Source of the DNA: Montifringilla adamsi
Lineage: Eukaryota > Chordata > Aves > Passeriformes > Passeridae
Length of the DNA stretch: 64,000 nucleotides
Assembly (NCBI GenBank): GCA_017590115.1
Contig: JAGGNK010003335.1
Coordinates: 868,001 to 932,000 of the forward strand
Direction: 5' to 3'
The notes under the pieces were generated by a model. The model did not search any database. It saw nothing but the letters and a program-made list of their open reading frames with translations, and was not told where the DNA came from. Positions within the stretch are counted from its first letter, which is position 1, and each line of letters opens with the position of its first letter. Position numbers and translations under genes: made by a program. Positions 35,901 to 47,602 of the stretch are shown here, piece by piece.

Positions 35901-38900
35901 GTGATAATGGGATTTCCTTAAAAAGAGATGAACTTCAAATGTCCTTATCATTAGCATGCTGGTATTTTCCAGTACTTGTATTTGCTGGCAACCTTTTTGT
36001 CCTTCCAGGAGAGAACACTTGTACTTATTTACACAAAATAAAGACAGCTTCACTTTGTAAGTTTAATATTTTGGGCAAGCAGTAATATACCAGTCTGTTA
36101 GCCAGTCTTAGCAGGAAATAGTCCTAGTGCTGATCACAATGAGATGACTCGTGGTCTCAGCTCATTTTGAGAAGTTTAGTAAACATGTTATCTCTAGCAC
36201 AGGGCTGATGTAATATTTATAAGTTCAGTCTGTCCTGTTTTGCCATTGCTGGTGATACTCTTGTTACCAAAACAGCCTAAAAGTCTTTTCTTCATCATAA
36301 CCTTCTGAAGGTCACATACAGATGATGTTTTCATGATTAATATTTGAAACACATTTTTAAAGAGAAATCCCCCATGCTGTCAAAACACCTCCCTGAATTT
36401 AAAATTTTAGTCGTTACTTATAATAAAGCTTGAACAACTTGATACTGCAGAAAGCTTCTAACTCATCATCTGATCTGTAAGTAAAATCCATTTTGTCTAA
36501 ATAATGAGTATGTCAAGTTGTATGGTGAGTTATCTATATGACTGCAAATGTTTACTTAACATTATGGTTAGATGAGCATCTATATTTGTTAACATAAGGA
36601 TCAATACATGTCCTTCAGGACACTTGAGCTAAGGCTGACATAATCACAGAGGAAAAACTTTATGTATAAATTAGAAGGAAAGAGAAAAAACTCTGCAGCC
36701 TGAATAACCTGTTTTGTCAAGGTTTGTTGATACTCTTTTTATGCTCAACACATTTTCCATTTCAAACTGTCTTTAGAGTGCTTAAGTTGTGACTATGATC
36801 CTGTCACACACACTTTAATTTCTAGGCTTTCAGCCTATCAGCATAACTGAACTCAGTGTAATCCTGACACTCCAGGCTGCAGTGATTCCATCACCTCTGT
36901 ACTGACAAGGGGGTCTCTGCTCATGTGTCACCATCTGGGGCCTGACTAGAAATGCTGCAATGGAAAATCAACCCAGCTCCTCAGTCCTTAGCTGGGCAGT
37001 GTCAGGGGGTATTGTTTGTAGCAGTGTTCCTTTAATCCTTCTTCACCTCAAGTAAGAAGTTATAACTGAATGTGTGCATCAGGAAGATCTGATGGATAGG
37101 GAAGTACAATTTTTAGTAATTTTCAGAATAAACCAACACTTTCAAATTTCTCAGCATTATACATGTATAGAATATTTATTATATGGAAGCTCACTACTGC
37201 TGTCATGTCTCTGTGCAGCAGGGATGAGTAGGAAGTCATAGGGCAAATTCTGTCTTCAAGATCTCAGTAACTACTTTAATTACCTCCACAGACAGAAACT
37301 TCTTCCCAAGACAGACTTTCTTGGAGTGTGCAAATGTCTTTGTTTTTTCCCCTACCTTTTGTCTGTGATTAAGGTCCTCATGACCTTCCACTGCCCATGA
37401 GAATTTAAGGGAGAGCATCCCGCACCTGTTACTTGCTACGTACACCATCTTTTATAATTTTTGCCTCAGCTACTTCAAATTTGGGGTTCCAGGTCTATAT
37501 CTAAACCAACAGAACTTAGCCCTGTGTCTGATATTGAAAGGGTCAGAGTTGTGCCACTTCAGAAGCACTGAATATGCAGTAAGAGAATGAGAACAAGTAA
37601 ACAAAATGCTCCATTGCCAAGAAAGAGAAACTGATATGACAAATTGTATAACTTATTATTACTAATTATGCTTATCTACTTATTACTGTACCAGCAAAAA
37701 AAGTCTTATCTTAAACAAAGCCATAGAAACAGTTGCATAAGAAGTTTCAGTAATGCAATACTGGCTGCTTTCAAGCCTACAATGTCTACAGACATTTCTA
37801 CCAATTAGATCACCCAAATATGTGACAAGCCCAGATAATGTGCTAAAGTCACATTACATTTTACATCTTTGCAGAGCTAACACTGAAAACTAGAATTTTG
37901 TTTTTACAGAATCACTATATAACATTTCTGCAAAACCAAATTCGGCTCTGTTAAAATCAAATCTCTTTTTTTTTTTTACTCTTACCAAATTCTGTGACAG
38001 AAACAACTGGCTATTAGTTAATAATGCAACAATACTGCATATTATTTGATTCCTATTCTGATAGGTTTCTCTAGTTTGGATATAAAAATGCAAGCATAGA
38101 AAGAGATTTTAGATACTCACTCTGTAGTACAAGTGTGAATATACAAGTTTTTGATTAAATTGTACTTTAGTGAGAACTTTTTAAAATAATATCATTTTGC
38201 CTCCCATCTTGTTCAGTCTCAGCTCTGGAAAAGGAGTGTCCTGACAATGTCCACATGCCCACTCTGAACCAGCAGTAAGTGTTGTTACTGAAGGTAATTT
38301 CCTGCTTCTTCAGTTTGGTACCAACCCAGACCAACCTTGTTTAGCCTGAAATCAGACAGTGCTGGAGTTCAGGGTCATATGGCTTCAAGCAAAATGAATG
38401 GACCAAGTAATTAATGTTTTGTGTAATTGCACAAAAGTTTAAAAAGAATCATAATAAGTAAAACAGCTCAGTTTGCAGATGCTGAGTTCACAGCTGCTGC
38501 TTTTGTCTATTGATGCATTGTCCTACTGCACACAAAAATTTGAGCTTTCCTGTCTTAAGACTGCAACGCACTGGTTCAGGGAAATAAGGCACAGGGGAGG
38601 TTAGAATAGAAGAGCTGAAATGAAGCACACAAATAAACAGATACTCTACAGCTCCTCCTAAATCTGTGCTTAGGCTCACGCCAGACATGTTTCACCAGGA
38701 TATCAGCAGATATTGAAATTCAGTGTGCATGAGCAGTGTTCCCATTTAATGTTAATTTGTCAAGACAGGAAAACCAGGAACTTTCTATGAATTTCTGAAA
38801 ACCAATAAAGCTCGTATGAAAAGTGTCTGAATCTCAACAGCACCTCTACGGCAGCTTTTGCATGTGAGGTGTCTGAGAAAGTTTTCCTTGGTGTCCACAG

Positions 38901-39144
38901 AAAATCTGAAAAGCACTGCTCTACACTGCTCCACAGATTATAGAAAAATTCCAGCTAGAGTACACTTGGCTTACAAAGTCACACATCAACATGTCTGTGT
39001 ATACATTGCCTCAAAGAAATCTCTGGAGAACTGAGCTGCCCCTGAGATATAAATATAGAACAGATACTTTTAAAAATGCCTGTTTGTTACCAGTTGTCAT
39101 CATGTCCCTAGTTCTGAGAGTCCCCATAGAAATTTTGCTTATTT
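29976..39144. other. Intergenic, about 9 kb without visible gene or repeat
   Basis: AT-rich unique sequence. I recognise no coding exon, tRNA, LTR or CR1. The scarcity of repeats leaves room for conserved regulatory DNA, but one sequence cannot show it. Confidence 0.5.
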
Positions 39145-39342
39145 CTTCATGGAATGGGCTGTTGAGCCCTAGCAAAGGCTGCCCAGGGAAGTGCTGGAGT
39201 CCCCTTTAATGGAGGGATGTAGCAAACACATGGATGTGGCACTTAGGAACATGATTTAGTGGTGCCCTTGCCAGTGCTGGGTTAATGGCTGGACTCAGTG
39301 ATCTTGGAGGTCTTTTCCAGCATAAAGTATTCTATGATTCTT
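39145..39342 (+). mobile_element. CR1 LINE 3' terminus
   Basis: GGCTGCCCAGGGAAGTGCTG, GATGTGGCACTTAGGAACAT, GATTTAGTGGTGCCCTTGCC, AGTGCTGGGTTAATGGCTGG and GATCTTGGAGGTCTTTTCCA run to TATTCTATGATTC, a sense-strand CR1 end. Confidence 0.93.
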
Positions 39343-39838
39343 TTTATCTATTACTCCTCTCTCTAGTAAACAGACCTTTACAGAGGGAATATATGAGAGC
39401 AACATCACAGGAGAGATGGGCAGCAGCTGAACACAATTCTCTATTCAGTATTTATTTTACTACAATTATGCACCAATATCCTAAGGCAGAAGGACATATG
39501 TTAGTATTTTCAATTTGCAAGTCTCTAAGAAGTTTGGAACAACAGAAGTGAAAAGGTCTTTCCAACCTAGTAAGCAAATGTTGAAAGGCAGGAAGGTTGA
39601 AGAGTCACATGGCCTTGAGAATAAGGCAAAGCTACTCTGCATTAGGGAAAGGAAGGAGGTTGAACTCAGTTAAGTTCTTGCCACAAAAAAGAAAAAATTC
39701 TGTTTGTGAAAAATACCAGTGTCGGTAAATAGGATTAATTTTCAAGAAGAAGCTGATGCTTTTTGTTCCAGCAGGCCTGGTTTTAAAATATATTATTCCA
39801 TACTCAAAATCAAACTCAATCAAGCTCTTGAGGTCTTT

Positions 39839-40149
39839 TGTTTTTTGGGGTTTTTTTTGTTTGTTTTTGTTTGGTTTTTTTTTTGTTTTTGTTTTTGTTT
39901 TTTTTTTTTTTTTTTTTGGCTTTTCTCTTGCTGAAGGCATTATCAGGTATAGGTTGATCTATAGGGAACAAGCATTTGATAATTTAAAAGTAAAGTAAAT
40001 GTTCAGCTTTCTATCAGACAATCAATGAAAAAGGGAGTTCTTTTTCACAGTCGGTTATAAACAATTCTAGTTAATTTTTACTTGGATTTTTGCTTATATT
40101 TAGTGCTGTTTACTCATTCCATGTGCCTATTTTTTATAGAAGGAACACA
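39839..40149. repeat. Left copy of gap-flanking duplication
   Basis: A T-rich tract (39839-39917) is followed by 232 bases (39918-40149) identical, as far as I can read, to 40644-40875. The N run follows directly. Confidence 0.95.
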
Positions 40150-40596
40150 NNNNNNNNNNNNNNNNNNNNNNNNNNNNNNNNNNNNNNNNNNNNNNNNNNN
40201 NNNNNNNNNNNNNNNNNNNNNNNNNNNNNNNNNNNNNNNNNNNNNNNNNNNNNNNNNNNNNNNNNNNNNNNNNNNNNNNNNNNNNNNNNNNNNNNNNNNN
40301 NNNNNNNNNNNNNNNNNNNNNNNNNNNNNNNNNNNNNNNNNNNNNNNNNNNNNNNNNNNNNNNNNNNNNNNNNNNNNNNNNNNNNNNNNNNNNNNNNNNN
40401 NNNNNNNNNNNNNNNNNNNNNNNNNNNNNNNNNNNNNNNNNNNNNNNNNNNNNNNNNNNNNNNNNNNNNNNNNNNNNNNNNNNNNNNNNNNNNNNNNNNN
40501 NNNNNNNNNNNNNNNNNNNNNNNNNNNNNNNNNNNNNNNNNNNNNNNNNNNNNNNNNNNNNNNNNNNNNNNNNNNNNNNNNNNNNNNNNNNNNNNN
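40150..40596. other. Assembly gap, 447 N
   Basis: A run of undetermined bases. Long frames crossing it are artefacts. The sequence resumes inside a T-rich tract resembling the one before the left copy. Confidence 0.99.
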
Positions 40597-40875
40597 TTTT
40601 GGTTTTTTTTTTTGTTTTTTTTTTTTTTTTTTTTTTTTGGTTGGGCTTTTCTCTTGCTGAAGGCATTATCAGGTATAGGTTGATCTATAGGGAACAAGCA
40701 TTTGATAATTTAAAAGTAAAGTAAATGTTCAGCTTTCTATCAGACAATCAATGAAAAAGGGAGTTCTTTTTCACAGTCGGTTATAAACAATTCTAGTTAA
40801 TTTTTACTTGGATTTTTGCTTATATTTAGTGCTGTTTACTCATTCCATGTGCCTATTTTTTATAGAAGGAACACA
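40597..40875. repeat. Right copy of gap-flanking duplication
   Basis: A T-rich tract (40597-40642) and then 232 bases repeat 39918-40149 at a constant offset of 726 with no difference seen. After 40875 the sequence continues as unique DNA. Confidence 0.95.
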
Positions 40876-43800
40876 AGAATACTTGAAAATTTGTATAAGG
40901 AAGTACGGTATGGGGGCCCTGGAAATTTTGCATACAAAAAGACAGGCCAAGGAGTATTTATATCCACTCTTGAAAAAAATAAATACATAGGCCATTGCCT
41001 ATTTTTCAGGAATTTTAGAAGATACCAGAAAAGGACACTGGTTTTCTTTTTATATGATATTAAGAACACATATTTCTTCTGTATTTAGTAACACTGCTCC
41101 CTGCACTGGGGACGGTCCATTGGCATTAGCCACTCCATGGACATCTGCTCAGTGAAGTACAATTCCCAGTTTCCAGTCAAGGCAGGCAGACTGGAGATCC
41201 CTTCAGGAGCCCATGATTGCTGTTAGAGCAGCTGGAATGGAAATTCTCCTGCAAAGGAGCCCTGATTGTGGCATTGCTGTGCCAGGTGCCAGTCATTCCC
41301 ACCTCACTGCCAGCCAGGAGCTCTCTGCCAACCTTGGCACCAGTGGGACAGAAGCTTCAGCAGCCACTGGCTCTAGAGCCACTCCTGACTGCACAGCTGG
41401 GGATTGAAACAGGCACTGAGGACAGGCAGCAAATATTCTAAAACTACATGAAAAAATGGAAACCTTTGCCTCTGGTCCAGGCAGCAGAAGCTCTGTTAAA
41501 CTTTCCAGCACCAGAAACCACTCCCAGCACGCCTCTGCTTCTCTAGGATCCCCTTGGAATAGCACAGGCATGGGGAGCAGAAGGAGAGAGGACAGATGGC
41601 TAAAATGTCTTCTCATATTCTGTCAATCCAAGCCTTACAGTGGCACGGCACCACATGAGGCCTAACCAGCTCCTTCTTCTTTTGTTCCAGTCTGTTTGTC
41701 TCTGATGAACACACTGTACTTTAAACTGATTTCCAGAACAATGAATAAAAAATGAGCAATTAGGAAAACTACTTCACCTAGCTGTATTCCCACCACTGTC
41801 CATCTGGTCTCATGCTAAACAATCCATTTAAGAGGAACTCTTGCACACAGCCACTCCAGTAACTTTCCTTTTTGATCTCTTCCCTCCCCAACCATCAGAG
41901 GCAATTCCTGTCATTGTCTCCCTCCTCTGTGCTTATACTTTGCATGTCCTTCACAGCACTTGTTCTAACCACCTGCATTCCTACCTTGCCAACACAGACA
42001 CATTTAGTTCTCTTAAAGCAAACATTTCAAATGAGACACTGCAGATGAGAGAAATCACAAGGCAGGCAGAGCTCTGCAGTACAGGTTGGATCAGTCACTG
42101 TGTACTCACCACTCTGGAGCAGAAGGACCATGACTGTGTCATGCAAGACAGCTGGTCAATACCAGAGCACTGGAAACAGGATTCTTCCTATTCTGCAAAT
42201 TAAATCTCTGTTCAAATCTAAACAGAACAATATTTGTAAGAAAGCAACCCTATTTCTACTCCCAGACATTGGCTCTTCTGCACATGACCCTCTAAATATT
42301 TTGTGGGTTAGGGTTGAGTAATTAAGTCATTTGCAAAGACTTGCATGGCCAATTCCTTTTGGAACATCCAAAACACGAAGATGGCCTTGAAATGCTCATG
42401 TCTAAGCTGTTTATTTCCATAAGAAATGGATTTTCATTAAAATGTTATTTTCTTTCCAGTAACTGCATAAAATCCCCCAAGCTTGTTACGTACCCTCAAG
42501 AGGGCAGCATGGTATTTGAAAATTCACCTTCCAAAGGGAATAATGCCTTGGCATAAGAGCAGGCCCTAATGAGAGCATGGAATTAATGTTGTTATAAACA
42601 TTAATTATAGAAAAATTAGGCAAAAAAGAAGGCAAGTCTATGGCAGGACCATTTGCTCACCTGTCCATTGCTGCTGTTCATGTAGCACCACAGGGATTAC
42701 AGAAGCAGCTGATGCAGCACTGCAGTTTCCATGCCAGTTCTTGCTTAACCAATCCCAACCGTGAGCAGTCTATTCAAAACTGTGGTGGCATTGTGTGTAG
42801 GGCAAGGAACAGCCAAGCTCTGTGATAATGACATTTGTGTCTGTGACTGGTAATAACTCTGTTCATGCTTTTCAACAGTACAGAGAATTTAAGGATTAAA
42901 GGAACACTGACTACAAGGTGATCCCATAAGTAACTGAGTATGGCTGACTTTCATGGCACTACATCATTTTGTCCTTCCAAAAAAGCATTGTTTCATCACA
43001 GAAGACTTTTTTCCCCTCTCTCCTTACACAAAAATTCCAGTGCAGATCTGTTCTTCACCAATTTATATCCTCTGATTCTTATATCAACATTATCAGTTAG
43101 CTCTTACACTGCTTCTCTTTTGTTAAATTAAATGTGCTTCTGTCTTTCATACTATGAAAAAATCTTCCAATTTCTTGACTATTTTAGTAAAAATTCTCTC
43201 TGCCTGTTCCCATGTAAATCTTGCCTGAGAAAAAATAATAACTGCATTCCAGGTGAACAATCCCTGTTGCTGTCGTTAACATTTCTTCAAGTAGTCTTGA
43301 AGTACTTCTATTGGAAATTCATCATGTCACCACATGTGCTTTTTCAAGCACTGATGACTTAGGGACGGCAATGGTAGCATGTATTTGGAAGGCTTGGAGA
43401 AGGAACAAACTTGGGAGTTAGCTGCAGGTCCAGGCTCAGATTCTGCCATCACTGTGCAGCAGGCCAAAACAAACATGATTGTATCTCCCATACCTCATTT
43501 TAGAGTGGCGATAATATCCACCATGCTACTACTAACTGGTACCACAGCTATAAAACTATATGAAAACATAATACCATACATCTTAACTGGATACTTTTCA
43601 GATCACTAAAGTAGTGCCTCTGCTGTAATTCCCTCAGTAATGTCCAAGGTCAGCTAAGTGCTTTAATGCTGGTATATCACTGCATAACCCATAGCACGTC
43701 ATGTATTAGGAGAATTTCTTTACCAAATGAATTTTCCAAAACAAAATTTCTCTCATTCCAGAAGAATGCTTACTTGAATTATTCCTTAAATTGGTGTGAT

Positions 43801-46800
43801 TAATTTCATTATAAATCCTGTGTACTAAGGAGGCATTTCTATAACTACTGCTACTTAACACCCTTCTAGCACTCAAATGTAGTGCATTGCAAAATAAAAA
43901 TTAATTTCTTGCCGAATTTCTGGAGTGGTTTTTTGTTGATATTTTTGGGTTTGTTTCTGAGAAAGCATTTGACCTGAAACACAAAGGACTAGTCCTGTCA
44001 TCAGCCCAGTGATTGCACAATGGAATAATCTGCAACATTTTTCATGTAGTCAGGATATTATACATAATATCCATCCCAAATGTACCAAATCTTCCCCGAT
44101 TATTTGTGCTCAGCATGGTGTGTTTTGACCCTGCAGGGAATTATCTATGGGCTGACCAAGCCACCCTTATGAGGGACATTGAGATGGCATCAAAGCCCTG
44201 CAGTGCTGGCTCAGTAGGAGCTGGGCAAGTGCTAAACCCCTTGCAGAGAGCAGTGCCCTGCTCCTGTGTGCATCCCCATCCTGGGTGAGCTGGGCTTGCT
44301 GCCCTGCCAGCCTGAATCCTGCTACACAAATGTGTTCGTGGTTTGGGGGAGATAAGCAGTACTACAGGGGAGGAGGAGCTGACTACACACTCATTGGTCT
44401 TGTGCTCACATCTAGCAATCAATTTTCCCTCTCCCTGAGAACATGAAATAACACCCTGTGAAACAACACAACATCCACAGAATCTGGCATTGCACAGCTT
44501 CCTAAACAGGAAACATTTTATCCAGTCCTTGGCCTAGGAGCTGAGTGAGGCTGGATACCAATTCCAGCTGTCTTGACACACAGAGAGCTCGAGAAAACAC
44601 AGAATTTGAGCAAGGACTCAAGGTGAAAGACATTCTATCTTGTGCATGTGGTGCAGTTCAGCACCTAAAAAAGTTAAGAAAAGGAAAATGCAAAACCAGG
44701 TTCCTTTCTCCTGTTCCTTGTTCACCAGACTGTTTGCAGGCTCATTTCATCTCTCAGACTCTTTCACTGCTTCTTCTCTAAGTAGGAATTTGTCCTGCTC
44801 TCCTAAAGTTTATTGGGGAAAGCTGTTGTAAGACTTCTGCATTTCAAATAATAATCCAATTGGATACTCTTTATTTTATAAGGTTTCTACACATTTAATG
44901 AGTGATTTGATGAGAAATAAAGCAAATACTAAAAAGCTTTAAGAATGAATCACCTTAGGGCTGAAAAAAGATAAAAGACACCTGACTTAAAAAAGGAACA
45001 ATATTTTCATGACTGACCTACACAAGTGGGCTCCACAATTACATAAATTCTAGGAATTTATAGGTAGCCCTTCTACATGCCTGGATCACTGATTCATTCT
45101 GGTACTGTTTAGTGCTCCTGCTTCTTGTAATTTACAGACTGTATAGATGCAACCTACAGCCTTGTTGACATTTAGCTGACTTCTCTCAGATTCTGACTCA
45201 GAGAGCAGTTGCCTTGCAGGGAAGGATGAGCACACTCCCATCTATGGATTAGTTCTCACAGCTTTTTTATCTAGTTGAGAAAGGAAAAGAGAAAAAGTGA
45301 CAGATTGTGACTCTTCAGAATAAATCCCTAACTCAGATCTACAACACTAGAACAGCTCTTCTGATATGACTCCGTGCAGGTGGGGAAATTTCAGCTGGAA
45401 AGGGTTCTTTTTTTAGCTGATCTCTGTGTTTCATTGTCCCATGTACATAGCATTATTCAGTTACACAAAAGAGGTAAAAATTGTGCCATTTGCATATGTG
45501 CAGTTAGGTTATGGCAGTGAAAAACCATGAGGGTGGCATTACTCAGTACCAGACACTGCCATAATTTATCCTGTTGAGAAGCTGCACACCGTGAGCTTGG
45601 TCCTACACTCCTCTCACTCCCCGAACTCCTCCTGAGTCAGATTCAGCATGTAACCATTTTTTTTGTTTTGCCACTTGCCAGGTGGCAAAGCTTAAAACTG
45701 TATCCTCTGTAAAGAAATGGCAGAAAGATACAGCTCAGTCATGTTTCCCTCCATCCCCAACACAGGTGCTGTAGTGAGGTTACTGTTTCCTGACTGGAGA
45801 CATGCTCAGCCTTCCCAGCTGCAGAACACAAAGCTCCTTCTCCCCAGTATGTGCCGCCCCAAACCTGCACTGAAAGCAGAGCAAAGCCAAGCCAGCCCCT
45901 TCTTTTCATGCTTCAATCCAAGTGCCTGGACTCTACATCCATCTGTAGAACCCCAAGTTCTACATGACTGGACTCTTCCCTTTCCTGGCAGTTAGCAGGT
46001 TTTACATTGCATTGTTTATTACCCTGAGAAAAAGTCAAAGGATCTTCACTGGAAAACATTAAGTAAGCCAGCAACAACAGCAAAAAAAAGTTTTCTACAC
46101 TTAAGTCAGATATGACTTTATATATATATATATATATATAAATATATTCTGATCTGAGAGCTCAGCTAAGTAGTTTAGTGATGCCTACTGACTTCTGTTA
46201 AAGTCTTCTTGGTATTATTATTGGATAAAATTAACTCAAACAGAAGGCTTCTATATGATGAAAAAGACCTCAGGCTGGAGTGTGAAAGAGATAATAAATG
46301 GTTTTTGCACTCTGTCCTCCAAATACTGAAAGGAACATGTCAGCCCAATACACTCCAATTGGGAGAGCACATTGGAAAAGGAGATGGAGAAAAGTAGGAT
46401 CAGAAAGAAAGATCATAGGGCAAAATAATACAGATTAACAAAAATTCTGTAGGAGTCCTGTTCCTTAACATGTGTTAAGATTTCTATCATCACTGATGTT
46501 AATAATTGACATGAAGTACAGTGGGAGTTAGATAACAGCAGGAACATTCAGGCCAGGACTAATTTCATTTTCGAGTGGTGTGAGGCACTGGCTAATGGGG
46601 AAATGCACAACCATGTCAGAGATGATCTTCACTGAATTAAACCTCAAGGAATTTTAGTCTGTCTAGAAAAAGATTCCTGCTTGTGTTGTGCAACAGGATG
46701 CGTTCTTCAGAGAAGTAAAAAGAACAGGAAGTTAATTTTGTGTTCATGAAAGTGAGGAATTAATAGCAAAGCCTTAAGTCAGATATAAGCTGCATGGGTA

Positions 46801-47167
46801 TTGTGCAAGCCTCATCACACAGCACTGCCATCTCACCCCAATTTATGATCTGGAACACAGCAACTTTTACAGCTTTTAGCTGGAATTGCAAGTTGTACCA
46901 AAACATACGATGATTTTATAAATACAAGGGAAAGAGATAAAAGCTCCAAATTCCTTTTGGTCCTTCACCTAGCTCAAGTGTAAGCTGGACACATTCTGGT
47001 GACACACTACACCTCCAGACTCTGCAGATTACACTGCTGGTATCTGAGTTCAGGGTTTAAATAGAGTCACTCCATCCTCTCTGAACTCAGAATGTATATG
47101 GAGGCCAAGATGAGCTTTCTAGCACAAGCAAGTACAAATAAATTACTAGGATCAACCTGAGCATGGG
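40876..47167. other. Intergenic, no supported gene
   Basis: No exon chain or RNA gene is recognised. Open frames up to about 120 codons occur, but with no domain and no supporting splice context. A TA microsatellite lies at 46118-46141. Confidence 0.55.
46118..46141. repeat. (TA)n microsatellite
   Basis: About twelve TA dinucleotides in a row, followed by AATATATTC. Confidence 0.95.
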
Positions 47168-47602
47168 TGATGCCTTGAGAGGCTCCCTAGAACAGAGGCT
47201 AGGCAGTGCTAAAGGAATAAAGTAGGAATTTATTAAAAAGGCCTTCAAAGTATACACCTTGGGCAGTACAAGAGTCCAGCTGTGGCTACACCCAAGATGG
47301 ATGGTGGGTCATAAGTTTTCACACTTTTATAAGTTTTGGTCCATTTAAATATTGGGGTTAATTGTCCAATTACAGCTCCACATTATGCAGTCCCATCCTC
47401 CCAGTTTGCTCTCCTCAATTCCCTGTTGTTTGTACTTTTTGGGCCTGAAGCTGCAGTGGTGTCCTTGGTTCTGGGGATGGGAAAGGATTCTTTTGTGTGA
47501 CTGAGCTGTGAGAACTTGCTAACACTGCAGATGAAGTTCAGAGTTATATACTAATGCAGTACAGAATCTGAAAAATATGAAAGCTAAAACTTAAGGCATC
47601 AT
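47168..47602 (-). mobile_element. Solo LTR, family A copy 2, intact ends
   Basis: The ends form a perfect inverted pair, TGATGCCTT and AAGGCATCA, and the flanks carry a perfect 4-bp target duplication TGGG (47164-47167 and 47603-47606). On the minus strand a TATAAA (47326-47331) is followed about 90 bases on by AATAAA (47230-47235), which fits U3-R-U5 order on that strand. The 4-bp duplication suggests a gammaretrovirus-like (ERV1) integrase; this is inference. No viral genes flank it, so it is a solo LTR of 435 bp. It aligns throughout with 7557-7983. Confidence 0.88.

Noticed and set aside
40082..40697. Frames of 180-197 codons on both strands
   Set aside because: They only exist because the N run contains no stop codons.
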